Origin: Streptomyces bathyalis
GTDB taxonomy: Bacteria > Actinomycetota > Actinomycetes > Streptomycetales > Streptomycetaceae
Assembly: GCF_015910445.1 (NCBI RefSeq)
Contig: NZ_CP048882.1
Location: 6,197,501 to 6,261,500 of the forward strand
Direction: 5' to 3'
Length of the DNA: 64,000 nt
Below, one piece after another: positions 25,382 to 34,097 of this stretch; positions within the stretch are counted from its first letter, which is position 1; each line of letters begins with the position of its first letter. The notes under the pieces were generated by a model. That model worked only from the letters and a program-made list of their open reading frames with translations. It did not search any database and was not told the DNA's origin. Made by a program: the position numbers and the translations under genes.

Positions 25382-28300
25382 TCAGCGGGTGATACTCACC
25401 TGCCTCTCCGCCCGCTCACCGGCCACCTCGACCGTGAGCGTGACCGTTCCCGGCCGGTGAGCGGTGAGTGTGCCGGTCCGCGGATCGTACGAAGCCGCGC
25501 AGCGGACCTTGGTATCGTCCGCGGCGCTGCGGCCGCCTCTCACGCAGAGGTTGCCGGAACCGGACCAGTCCGCGCTCAGAGGCCAGGCCACCGGCACCTT
25601 CCGCGCCGACTCGCCCTCTCCCTGGGTGACCGTGGCTGCCGCATGGGCAGATTCGCCCACCCGCATCCCGCCCGGTGCCTCCATCGTGAGGCCGTCCACG
25701 TGCGCCCTGGTCTGGGCGGCCAGCCAGTCCCCGCCGTGCCGCTGTGCGTTCTGCTCGACGCCGAGCAGCGACCAGCCCGTGAAGCCGCCGCGGGAGGGCG
25801 GCGCGGCAGGTGACTTCCCGGAGTTGCCGTTGACCAGATACGGGACGCCGTCGACCCGCGACGCGTCGAAGACGCCCACGTGTGCCCCGATGAACGCCGC
25901 TCCCTTGCCCGAACGGGCGCGGAAGTCGCCCAGCCAGTCCTCCAGCAGGTCGGCTTCCATGCGGTCCGTGAGCTGGCTCGCCTGCTGCCCCGTCGGGTCC
26001 CGTGGCGGCACATGCTGCACGACCGCAATGGACGAGACGGAAGGATCGTTCTCGGCGTCGTCCAACTGCCTCCGCAGCTCCTGGAGTTGGGTGTATCCGC
26101 CCCCGCGCACCGTCAGCGACGAGGTGTCGAGCGTGATGAACCGGGTGCCCTTGTGGTCGAACGTGCGTTGCGCCGCGCCGAATTCGGCGGTGAAGTTCGC
26201 GATGCTGCCGCCCATCACCTCGTGATTCCCGGGCACGTAGATCCAGCCGACGGCGTCTCCCAGTTCCTCCTCCAGCACGCGGCGTGCAAAACTGAGATCC
26301 TCCTTCGACCCCTCGTCGACCAGGTCGCCGTTGATGACGACGAAGTCCGGTCCGGCGGCACGGATCTCCCTCAGCGTGCGGCGTGCCTGCCGTACCACGG
26401 CGCTGTCCGGATCACGGGCCACGAACTGCGCGTCGGACATCACCGCGAAGCGCCAGTCGCGCCCCGCCACGTCGGCCGCCGTCGAGATCAGCGGATCGTG
26501 CGGGCGCTCGGTCTCCGGCAGTTCGACGTCGGGCGGTACGCGTGCCGTCAGCTCGTCGAGGACGACCTCACCGGTGTACTGCTCGGCGGGTCTGGTCTCG
26601 GCGAGGTAGAAACGGTGCAGCCGCAGCGGGTAGTTGACGGTTTCCGGCACCTCGAAGGTGATCTGCTGCCAGCCCTCCTCGGTGAGGTGCTCGCCGCGCA
26701 GCACCTGGTCGGTACCGCCTGCGTCCTTCAGGTGCAGCGAGGGCCAGGCGCCCTTGCCGTCGCTCCTTATCCACATGGTGAAGCTCTGCGGCTGCCCCGG
26801 CACGGGCACCTCTGCCGGGGGCGTCGCGTACGCGGCGCGTGTGGCGGTCGAACGGCTGAAGTCGTACGTCATTCTCAGCCCTGTGCCCTCCTTGCCCTCC
26901 GGGTCGGCCGCGAGGGAGCCCTCGGCACGCGCGGCGCTGAACTTCCAGTCCGCGGCGTCGTCGAAGCCGGCTGTCCTCTCGTCGTGGAGGCCGACCGTGA
27001 CCGCGAGCTTCGTGGTGCGGCCCTTGACGTCGACGGTGACGATCCCGGACGCCGACTCCTGTCCGGGCCTGGCCTTCACCGTGAAGCCGCCGCGGGCGTC
27101 GTCCGGCGAGATGGAGAACAGCGAACGGTCGTACCGCAGACGGGCGTCGGCCGGATCCACGGGAGCGCTGGTGCCCTGGGCGTCGAAGCCGATGACGCCG
27201 AAGGAGCCCTCTGCCCCGCCGTCCTCAAGCCCGACGCGTTCGCGGGTGGGGCGAATGCGGTCCAGCTCGCCGACGACGGACAGATGCGTCGAACCCCGTG
27301 CGCCGCCCTGGTGTGCGGTGACCTTCGTCGAACCCGTGCCACGGGCGTGGAAGACACCCTCCCCGTCGACCCGTCCGACACCCGGCCGGTCCGAAGACCA
27401 GCGAGGGGTGCCCTCGGCCGGTCCGTAGGACTCGTCGTAGCCGGCCGCGGTCAACTTCCGCGTCAGGCCCTGGAAGACGCGGTCCGGGTGGCCGACGGGC
27501 ATGTTGTCTGCGGTGGGCGCGGAGGCCGGATCGGCGGCCGTCTCCACCCAGAAGTGCTTGAGCGCGCCGCTGCCCACCGGGGAGGTCAGCGCCACACCGT
27601 TGGGCACCTCACGCTCCTCCCCGTCGGACGGCGCGTTCTCCAACTGCAGGTCATCGGTGCCCGGTTCGCGTGCGAGGAGGGTGGACGAGCCGCCGCCGTC
27701 GAGGTTGAGCGCGTTGTATGCGCCCAAGTCCTTCATCATCAGGGCGAGTTCGGTGAGCGTCACACCGCCGGACGCCGCCTGGCGGCCGTCCACAGACATC
27801 ACGTGCATCGTCGAGCCGTCCTTGGAGAAGCCCACGGCCGTGCGCGGTGCCGTCGCGTTGTTGGGCCTGCCCTCCCAGTTCTGCGGTTGCCCGTCGACGA
27901 CGAGCAGGCCACGCCCGCCGACCGCCGTGCGCGGAACGGCGCTGCCGTCGTCCGTACGTACGTGGTACTCGAGCGAGACCCGGTCGCCCACCTGCAGTCC
28001 GTCGAGCGTCTTCGCACCGGTGTCCCGGCCGACGAGAACCGTGGTGCCCTCGGCTATCGGGCCGCTGCCGGGCTCGTCGAGGATCCGGCTCACACGGCCG
28101 TGCCGCAGCAGCACCTCCGTGGATTCGGGGTCGCTGTCGGTGGTGAGGGCCCGGTCGGCCTCGCCCCACCGGGAGTTGTAGGCGCCGATGCCGTTCTCGG
28201 GGACGTTGGCGGCGTTGTACGCGGTCAGCGGCTGCTTGCCGCCGGGGAGGGTCAGGGTGCCCTCGAAGTAGAGCGCCAGGACCCGGCCCGCAGCGTCCGG

Positions 28301-28852
28301 TCCGAAGCCGAGGGACTCGCTGTTGCCGGCGGCGGGCGAGTGCGTGACCTTGCCGTTCCGCACGCCGGGACCGAGCGGCGCCCCGGTCTCGTCGATGTCG
28401 AAGAAGTCGGAGTTGAAGGCCGCCACCGTGCGGCGGCCCTCGCCCGGGTCGTGGTTCTCGGCCTGCTCGCTCAGCGGCGCACGGGTGGAGACCTCACCGC
28501 TGGAGAGGTAGTCGGCGCGGGTGCCGCCGTCTCTTCGGCCTCCGAGATCCACGCTGAGGGCGTCCGCCCGCAGCCACTTGTCGGACTCCAGCCGCTGGAA
28601 GGACGTGAGCCGGGCACCGGGTGCGACCGGACGGCTGGTGCGGGAGATCTCCATGCCGTCGCCGTCCGGGATGCCGGTCGGTGCGGGAGCCGTTGCCGCT
28701 GCCTGCGCCGCGGCGGTCCGTGCGGCCGTGGGGGGTGCGGCCGGTGCGGTGTCGGCCGAAGCGGGCTGTACGGCCGTCAGAAACGAAAAAGCGGTCACTG
28801 CGGGGAGCAGCGACCGCGCGAGGACTCTTCTGCGTACGTTTACTCGTATCAC
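25382..28852 (-). CDS. Secreted phosphodiester glycosidase (NAGPA) / metallophosphoesterase fusion
   Basis: This is a 1156-residue exported multidomain protein. The signal peptide ends near ASA-D (RSLLPAVTAFSFLTAVQPASA). Residues about 80-430 are a phosphodiester glycosidase (NAGPA) domain with the family motif ALNLDGGGSSTL and upstream FNSDFFD. Residues about 450-590 look like bacterial Ig-like (Big) repeats, and 620-760 like a carbohydrate-binding jelly-roll (FTMWIRSDGKGAWPSLHLKD). A calcineurin-like phosphoesterase follows (FAVMSDAQF, NGDLVDEG, VPGNHEVMGG, VVQHVPP, GAHVG), in which the first D-x-H is D-A-Q. A small beta-rich tail closes the protein. The GTG at 28852 has AGGGGA 5 bases upstream. 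Likely acts on wall teichoic acid or other sugar-phosphate polymers; that is inference. Confidence 0.88.
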   Translation of the reverse strand: MIRVNVRRRVLARSLLPAVTAFSFLTAVQPASADTAPAAPPTAARTAAAQAAATAPAPTGIPDGDGMEISRTSRPVAPGARLTSFQRLESDKWLRADALSVDLGGRRDGGTRADYLSSGEVSTRAPLSEQAENHDPGEGRRTVAAFNSDFFDIDETGAPLGPGVRNGKVTHSPAAGNSESLGFGPDAAGRVLALYFEGTLTLPGGKQPLTAYNAANVPENGIGAYNSRWGEADRALTTDSDPESTEVLLRHGRVSRILDEPGSGPIAEGTTVLVGRDTGAKTLDGLQVGDRVSLEYHVRTDDGSAVPRTAVGGRGLLVVDGQPQNWEGRPNNATAPRTAVGFSKDGSTMHVMSVDGRQAASGGVTLTELALMMKDLGAYNALNLDGGGSSTLLAREPGTDDLQLENAPSDGEEREVPNGVALTSPVGSGALKHFWVETAADPASAPTADNMPVGHPDRVFQGLTRKLTAAGYDESYGPAEGTPRWSSDRPGVGRVDGEGVFHARGTGSTKVTAHQGGARGSTHLSVVGELDRIRPTRERVGLEDGGAEGSFGVIGFDAQGTSAPVDPADARLRYDRSLFSISPDDARGGFTVKARPGQESASGIVTVDVKGRTTKLAVTVGLHDERTAGFDDAADWKFSAARAEGSLAADPEGKEGTGLRMTYDFSRSTATRAAYATPPAEVPVPGQPQSFTMWIRSDGKGAWPSLHLKDAGGTDQVLRGEHLTEEGWQQITFEVPETVNYPLRLHRFYLAETRPAEQYTGEVVLDELTARVPPDVELPETERPHDPLISTAADVAGRDWRFAVMSDAQFVARDPDSAVVRQARRTLREIRAAGPDFVVINGDLVDEGSKEDLSFARRVLEEELGDAVGWIYVPGNHEVMGGSIANFTAEFGAAQRTFDHKGTRFITLDTSSLTVRGGGYTQLQELRRQLDDAENDPSVSSIAVVQHVPPRDPTGQQASQLTDRMEADLLEDWLGDFRARSGKGAAFIGAHVGVFDASRVDGVPYLVNGNSGKSPAAPPSRGGFTGWSLLGVEQNAQRHGGDWLAAQTRAHVDGLTMEAPGGMRVGESAHAAATVTQGEGESARKVPVAWPLSADWSGSGNLCVRGGRSAADDTKVRCAASYDPRTGTLTAHRPGTVTLTVEVAGERAERQVSITR

Positions 28853-29109
28853 AACATCCCCTGTGAACACGGGTGTTCCATGCGCTTCTGCGCACAGCGC
28901 CGCAAAGGGTCTCAGCGGTCACCGGGCGGCACCAGATCCCGGGAGGAAATTCGAACAATGGCTGTAAACACGCCAACTGCCCGTCCGGGGCGCGCAGTTG
29001 GAGAAAGGAGCAGTGAGCGACGCCGAAGGAGCACGTCAAGGAGAGGAGAGGGCCGGAGGAGGATTCCGGTGTGGCATTCCGCCGGACCACCCGGCCCGCG
29101 AACGAGAGC
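28853..29109. other. Non-coding gap upstream of the glycosidase/phosphoesterase gene
   Basis: This region of about 260 bases presumably holds the minus-strand promoter of the secreted fusion protein. A short plus-strand frame (28958-29188, 76 residues, Arg/Ser-rich) begins with ATG 11 bases after GGAGG but ends across the uvrA terminator and looks random. Nothing else is recognisable. Confidence 0.4.
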
Positions 29110-29153
29110 GGCGGCGGGGAGTTCGCGGACCCGACCGCGAACTTCCCGCCGCC
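29110..29153 (-). terminator. Terminator of uvrA
   Basis: A 19-bp stem with one G-T pair and a 6-nt loop (29110-29128 with 29135-29153) lies 72 bases beyond the uvrA stop. It is among the strongest hairpins in the window. Confidence 0.8.
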
Positions 29154-29224
29154 TCAGCGGAATTCAGATGTGGCTTCCCGTGCCGTGACGGGGGAGGGGC
29201 TCGCCCGCCCCCGGACCGCCACCT

Positions 29225-32152
29225 CTACTGCTTCGCCTTCGACGCCCGCTTCCGCGCGCCGGCACCGGACGTGGCCTTGCGCGCCGCCGTCGGCGGTGCG
29301 TCGCTCACCCGGTCACCCAGCACGTCCCGCAGGAACTTCCCGGTGTGGCTCGCCGGAATCGCGGCCACCTGCTCCGGGGAGCCCTCGGCGACGATCAGAC
29401 CACCCGCGTACCCGCCCTCGGGGCCCATGTCGACCACCCAGTCCGCGGTCTTGATGACGTCCAGGTTGTGCTCGATGACGATGACCGTGTTGCCCTTGTC
29501 GACCAGCCCGTCGAGCACCGAGATGAGCTTGCGGATGTCCTCGAAGTGCAGCCCCGTCGTGGGCTCGTCGAGCACGTACACGGTGCGCCCGGTCGAGCGC
29601 TTCTGCAGCTCGCTCGCGAGCTTCACGCGCTGCGCTTCACCGCCGGAGAGCGTCGGTGCCGGCTGCCCGAGCCGTACGTAGCCCAGCCCCACGTCGTTGA
29701 GCGTCCGCAGATGACGGGCGATCGCGGGCACCGCCTCGAAGAACTCCGTCGCCTGCTCGATCGGCATCTCCAGCACCTCGGAGATGTTCTTGCCCTTGTA
29801 GTGGACCTCGAGCGTCTCCCGGTTGTAGCGCGCGCCGTGGCAGACCTCGCACGGCACGAACACGTCCGGCAGGAAGTTCATCTCGATCTTGATCGTGCCG
29901 TCACCGGAGCAGTTCTCGCACCGGCCGCCCTTGACGTTGAAGGAGAAGCGCCCCGGCTGGTAGCCGCGCACCTTCGCCTCCGTCGTCTCCGCGAAGAGCC
30001 TCCGCACGTGGTCGAAGACGCCCGTGTACGTCGCAGGGTTGGAGCGCGGGGTGCGCCCGATCGGCGACTGGTCGACGTGTACGACCTTGTCCACCAGGTC
30101 GTCGCCGTCCACGCGGGTGTGCCGGCCGGGAACCGACTTGGCGTTGTTCAGCTCCCGCGCGAGGTGGGTGTACAGGATGTCGTTGACGAGGGTCGACTTG
30201 CCCGAACCGGAGACGCCCGTCACCGCCGTGAGCACGCCGAGCGGGAAGGACGCGTCGATGTCGCGGAGATTGTTCTCGCGTGCGCCGCGCACGATCAGCT
30301 GCCGCTCGGGATCGGCGGGCCTGCGCACAGCAGGCAGCGGGATGCTCTTCCTCCCGGCCAGGTAGTCACCGGTGACCGACTCGGCGGTCTCCAGCAGCTC
30401 CTTCATCGGGCCGCTGTGCACGACCTTGCCGCCGTGCTCGCCCGCGCCCGGGCCGATGTCCACGACCCAGTCGGAGGCCTTGATGGTGTCCTCGTCATGC
30501 TCGACGACGATCAGCGTGTTGCCCAGGTCCCTCAGCCGCACCAGCGTCTCGATCAGCCGGTGGTTGTCGCGCTGGTGCAGCCCGATCGACGGCTCGTCCA
30601 GCACGTACAGCACACCCACCAGACCCGAACCGATCTGCGTGGCCAGGCGGATGCGCTGCGCCTCGCCGCCGGAGAGGGTCCCGGCGGCGCGGTTGAGCGA
30701 GAGGTAGTCGAGGCCGACGTCGACGAGGAAGCGCAGCCGCTCGTTGACCTCCTTCAGGACCCGCTCGGCGATCTTCTTGTCCCTGTCGCTGAGCGTCATC
30801 TCCCGCAGGAAGTCGGCGCATTCGCTGATCGACATCGCGGAGATCTCCGCGATCGACTTCCCCTGCATCGTCACCGCGAGCACGATCGGCTTCAGCCGCG
30901 TGCCGTCACAGGTGGGGCAGGGCACCTCGCGCATGTAGCCCTCGAAGCGCTCCCGGCTGCTGTCGGTCTCCGCCTCCTGGTGCCGCCGCTTGACGAACGG
31001 CACGACGCCCTCGAAGGCCGTGGTGTAGGCCCGCTCCCGGCCGTACCGGTTGCGGTAGCGCACCTCGATCTGGGTCTTGTGCCCGTACAGCAGTGCCTTC
31101 TTGGCCCGCTGCGGCAGTCCGGCCCACGGGATGTCCGTACGGAATCCGAGCGCGTCGGCGAGCGCGCCGATGAGGCGGCCGAAGTAGTCCCGCGTGTGTC
31201 CGTGCGACCAGGGGTGCAGAGCCCCCTCGTCGAGCGACTTCTCCTCGTCCGGGACGATCAGCTCGGCGTCGACCTCCATGCGCGTGCCGATGCCGGTGCA
31301 GTCCGGGCAGGCGCCGAAGGGGGAGTTGAAGGAGAAGGTGCGCGGCTCCAGCTCCTCGAACGACAGGTCGTCGTACGGGCAGTAGAGGTGCTCGGAGAAC
31401 ATCCGCTCGCGCTGGGGGTCGTCCTCGTCCAGGTCGACGAAGTCGAGGATGACCATCCCGCCGGAGAGCCCGAGCGCCGTCTCGACCGAGTCCGTCAGCC
31501 GCCGCTTCGCGCCCTCCTTCACGGTGAGCCGGTCGACGACGACCTCGATCGTGTGCTTCTCCTGCTTCTTCAGCTTCGGTGGTTCGGACAGCTGGATCGT
31601 CTGCCCGTCCACGCGTGCCCTGCTGTAGCCCTTCGTCTGAAGCTCGTTGAAGAGGTCCACGAACTCGCCCTTGCGCTCGCGCACCAGCGGCGAGAGCACC
31701 TGGAAGCGGCTGCCGGGTTCCAGGCCCAGCACCTTGTCCACGATGGCCTGCGGCGACTGCCGGGCGATGGGCCGGCCGCACTCCGGGCAGTGGGGCTTGC
31801 CGATGCGGGCGAAGAGCAGCCGGAGGTAGTCGTAGACCTCGGTGATCGTGCCGACCGTCGAGCGCGGATTGCGCGAGGTCGACTTCTGGTCGATGGAGAC
31901 GGCGGGGGAGAGGCCCTCGATGAAGTCCACATCCGGCTTGTCCATCTGACCGAGGAACTGCCGGGCGTACGCGGACAGCGACTCGACGTAGCGGCGCTGC
32001 CCCTCGGCGAAGATCGTGTCGAAGGCCAGGGAAGACTTGCCCGACCCCGACAGACCGGTGAAGACGATGAGCGAGTCGCGCGGGAGGTCGACCGAGACAT
32101 TCCGGAGATTGTGCTCGCGAGCGCCACGGACAAGGAGACGGTCAGAGGCCAC
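29225..32152 (-). CDS. uvrA: Excinuclease ABC subunit A
   Basis: This 975-residue DNA-damage sensor of nucleotide excision repair works as a dimer with two ABC ATPase units. The first Walker A is GLSGSGKSSLAFDT and the second GVSGSGKSTLVNDIL. ABC signatures LSGGEAQR occur twice, with Walker B in VLYVLDEPSIGLH and VYVLDEPTTGLH. Zinc modules CPECGRP, CPDCTG, CPTCDG and CENCSGDG/CEVCHG are present. The GTG at 32152 (ASDRLLVRGAREHNLRN) was chosen by homology, with GAAAGG upstream; the frame extends to 32215 without conserved sequence. The C-terminal 25 residues are Lys/Ala/Arg-rich. No DNA-damage promoter motif like that of uvrB was found upstream. Confidence 0.98.
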   Translation of the reverse strand: MASDRLLVRGAREHNLRNVSVDLPRDSLIVFTGLSGSGKSSLAFDTIFAEGQRRYVESLSAYARQFLGQMDKPDVDFIEGLSPAVSIDQKSTSRNPRSTVGTITEVYDYLRLLFARIGKPHCPECGRPIARQSPQAIVDKVLGLEPGSRFQVLSPLVRERKGEFVDLFNELQTKGYSRARVDGQTIQLSEPPKLKKQEKHTIEVVVDRLTVKEGAKRRLTDSVETALGLSGGMVILDFVDLDEDDPQRERMFSEHLYCPYDDLSFEELEPRTFSFNSPFGACPDCTGIGTRMEVDAELIVPDEEKSLDEGALHPWSHGHTRDYFGRLIGALADALGFRTDIPWAGLPQRAKKALLYGHKTQIEVRYRNRYGRERAYTTAFEGVVPFVKRRHQEAETDSSRERFEGYMREVPCPTCDGTRLKPIVLAVTMQGKSIAEISAMSISECADFLREMTLSDRDKKIAERVLKEVNERLRFLVDVGLDYLSLNRAAGTLSGGEAQRIRLATQIGSGLVGVLYVLDEPSIGLHQRDNHRLIETLVRLRDLGNTLIVVEHDEDTIKASDWVVDIGPGAGEHGGKVVHSGPMKELLETAESVTGDYLAGRKSIPLPAVRRPADPERQLIVRGARENNLRDIDASFPLGVLTAVTGVSGSGKSTLVNDILYTHLARELNNAKSVPGRHTRVDGDDLVDKVVHVDQSPIGRTPRSNPATYTGVFDHVRRLFAETTEAKVRGYQPGRFSFNVKGGRCENCSGDGTIKIEMNFLPDVFVPCEVCHGARYNRETLEVHYKGKNISEVLEMPIEQATEFFEAVPAIARHLRTLNDVGLGYVRLGQPAPTLSGGEAQRVKLASELQKRSTGRTVYVLDEPTTGLHFEDIRKLISVLDGLVDKGNTVIVIEHNLDVIKTADWVVDMGPEGGYAGGLIVAEGSPEQVAAIPASHTGKFLRDVLGDRVSDAPPTAARKATSGAGARKRASKAKQ

Positions 32153-32371
32153 GCCGGTTGGCACCTTTCGTGTGAGAAGCAGGGTGCCCCGACTGCGCAG
32201 GAGCCCCCCGCTCAAGACTAGAGGCGGTGCCGCCCGAGTGTGTCCCGGACAGTGTCGGTACCGCCTTGAGAGCTTATAGTACGTGTATTCGATTCTGGGT
32301 CTCCCTCGCGGGAAGTTCCGCGGTTCGCGCCGTCTTCCACCCGAAGGAGTGGCGGGGCTAGCTTGGGGATC

Positions 32372-33100
32372 ATGACGCAGCCAGCGAACCCCGCCGCTCC
32401 CGTGCCCGACCCCTCAGCCGACGCCGCTGCCGTACGCGCCGCCACCGGCCGGCTGCTAGCGGCCGTCGAACAGCTCGACGACGCCACCGCGTCCAAGCCC
32501 TCGCTGCTTCGCGGCTGGACCCGCGGCCATGTGCTGGCACACGTCGCCCGCAACGCGGACGCGCTGCTCAACGCGCTCGCCGCGCGGCCCATGTACGCCA
32601 GCGCCGAGAGCCGCGACGCCGACATCGAGCGCGACGCGCACAGGAGTGTCGCAGAGCACCTCCTGGACCTGCGCGAGAGCGCGGCCCGTCTCGACGGCGC
32701 CTTCGGCGCACAGCGCGACCAGGACTGGGAACGAACCGTGGAACTCCGTAACGGTGTGACGGACCACGCGTATTCCCTGCCCTTCCGCCGCTGGATCGAG
32801 GTGGAGCTCCACCACGTCGACCTGGGCATCGGCTACGCCATGGACGATCTGCCCGCGACGTTCATCGAGCGTGAACTGGCCAACATGGCGCGGCGGTTCT
32901 CCGGCCACCCCGATCTCGCCGTGCCCGTCGAACTGCGCACGGAGGACGGCGTCACCTGGCACACGGGCGCGCCCGACGGCTCCGCGAAGACGGCGGTCGT
33001 CGCCGGCAGCCCCACCGCCCTGGTCGCCTGGCTCACCGGACGCAGCACCGGCTCCGGGCTCTCCGCACGCGACCCGCTGCCCGATCTGCCGGCTCTCTGA
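32372..33100 (+). CDS. Maleylpyruvate isomerase / mycothiol-dependent DinB-fold protein
   Basis: This 242-residue protein is of the mycothiol-dependent maleylpyruvate isomerase (MDMPI) family. The N-terminal four-helix DinB-like domain has the conserved LLRGWTRGHVLAHVARNADAL, containing the first metal-binding His, and later RWIEVELHHVDLGIGY with the other His residues. The C-terminal domain (about 170-240) is the smaller accessory fold ending DPLPDLP. Family members use mycothiol, the actinobacterial thiol, as cofactor; the substrate here is unknown. The ATG at 32372 sits 7 bases after TAGCTT, so a leaderless start is possible. The next gene is a metallo-beta-lactamase-fold hydrolase. Confidence 0.9.
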   Translation: MTQPANPAAPVPDPSADAAAVRAATGRLLAAVEQLDDATASKPSLLRGWTRGHVLAHVARNADALLNALAARPMYASAESRDADIERDAHRSVAEHLLDLRESAARLDGAFGAQRDQDWERTVELRNGVTDHAYSLPFRRWIEVELHHVDLGIGYAMDDLPATFIERELANMARRFSGHPDLAVPVELRTEDGVTWHTGAPDGSAKTAVVAGSPTALVAWLTGRSTGSGLSARDPLPDLPAL

Positions 33101-33275
33101 CGGGCCGGGGCGGGCGGTTCGGCCGCTGCGCGCGGGTGCCGCCCGCGCCCAGGGGCATGCCACTGCCTGCGCCGTCCCCGGATTCCCACGCCTCGCCGCA
33201 GCCCACGGCATGTCCTCATATCCGCCACGCCTCCGCTCTGGCGCCCGCCCGCGGGGCACGGCCTAGGGTGTCCCC

Positions 33276-33932
33276 ATGGCTTACACCGGAGAGGTGCAGG
33301 TCGGGGGACCTGCCGACGTGCACGAGCTGACCGACCTGATGATCTCCAAGGTCGCGGTCGGCCCCATGAACAACAACGCATACCTGCTGCGTTGCCGAAG
33401 GACGGGCGAACAGCTGCTGATCGACGCGGCCAACGAGCCGGAGACACTGCTCGAACTCATCGGCTCCGACGGGATCGCCTCCGTCGTCACCACCCACCGG
33501 CACGGGGACCACTGGCAGGCCCTCGCCCCGGTCGTCGAGGGCACGCAGGCCCGTACGTACGCGGGCCGCTACGACGCCGAGGGAATCCCGGTGGGCACCG
33601 ACGTGCTCGTCGAGGACGGCGACACGGTGAAGGTCGGCGAGGTCGGGCTGACGGCACGCCACCTCGTGGGCCACACGCCCGGCTCCATCGCCCTCGTCTA
33701 CGACGACCCGCACGGGCATCCGCATCTGTTCACAGGCGACTGCCTCTTCCCCGGCGGCGTCGGCAACACCCATGACGATCCTGAGGCGTTCGCGAGCCTG
33801 CTGCACGACGTCGAGACCAAGCTCTTCGCCGAACTCCCCGACGAGACCTGGGTCTACCCCGGTCACGGAGGTGACACGACGCTCGGCGCCGAGCGCCCCA
33901 ACCTGGACGAGTGGCGCAAGCGCGGCTGGTGA
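33276..33932 (+). CDS. Metallo-beta-lactamase-fold hydrolase, glyoxalase II-like
   Basis: This is a 218-residue binuclear metal hydrolase. The metal motif THRHGDHW (H74-x-H76-x-D78-H79) is intact, followed by HLVGHTPGSIALVY (third His), HLFTGDCLFPGG (bridging Asp) and VYPGHGGDTTLG (last His), as in glyoxalase II and persulfide dioxygenase relatives. Next to a mycothiol-dependent isomerase, a mycothiol-thioester hydrolase role is plausible but unproven. A -10-like TAGGGT ends 6 bases before the ATG, suggesting a leaderless transcript. A strong hairpin follows the stop. Confidence 0.92.
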   Translation: MAYTGEVQVGGPADVHELTDLMISKVAVGPMNNNAYLLRCRRTGEQLLIDAANEPETLLELIGSDGIASVVTTHRHGDHWQALAPVVEGTQARTYAGRYDAEGIPVGTDVLVEDGDTVKVGEVGLTARHLVGHTPGSIALVYDDPHGHPHLFTGDCLFPGGVGNTHDDPEAFASLLHDVETKLFAELPDETWVYPGHGGDTTLGAERPNLDEWRKRGW

Positions 33933-33955
33933 CGGCCCCTTCCTGACGCCGCGGC

Positions 33956-33998
33956 AGGCGGGGCCCTCCGCCCGGATCCCGGGCGCGGGACCCCGCCT
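33956..33998 (+). terminator. Terminator after the metallo-hydrolase gene
   Basis: A nested hairpin: outer 8-bp stem AGGCGGGG (33956-33963) with 33991-33998, and inner 7-bp stem CGCCCGG/CCGGGCG with a 3-nt loop (33969-33985). Confidence 0.6.
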
Positions 33999-34067
33999 CC
34001 GCGCTCCGCCGCCGGTCTCTCCGCCGTGGGGGCAGGCGGGGGGCCCGGACGGAGGCAAGGCGAAGGT

Positions 34068-34090
34068 CTGTCAGGGCACGGACGTAGGCT
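34068..34090 (+). promoter_or_regulatory. PafBC-type DNA-damage promoter of uvrC
   Basis: CTGTCAGGG, 8 bases, then TAGGCT match TTGTCRGTG-N8-TANNNT at 7 of 9 upstream positions with exact spacing. The -10 ends 7 bases before ATG 34098, predicting a leaderless message. Confidence 0.55.
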
Positions 34091-34097
34091 GTGCAGC

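Noticed and set aside
25880..29188. Open frame of 1102 codons on the plus strand opposite the glycosidase/phosphoesterase gene
   Set aside because: It is a GC-rich antisense shadow: composition is Arg/Gly/Val-rich with no family motif, and the minus strand carries clear domains.
28958..29188. 76-codon frame after GGGAGGAAA
   Set aside because: Arg/Ser-rich, no resemblance to known proteins, and runs through the uvrA terminator hairpin.
29345..32221. Open frame of 958 codons opposite uvrA
   Set aside because: Antisense shadow of a highly conserved gene; no motif and no ribosome-binding site.
32215..32371. DNA-damage motif upstream of uvrA
   Set aside because: Both strands were read: TAGTCT is present but no TTGTCRGTG-like box lies 8 bases before it, and GTGTCGGTA at 32252 has no TANNNT at the right spacing.
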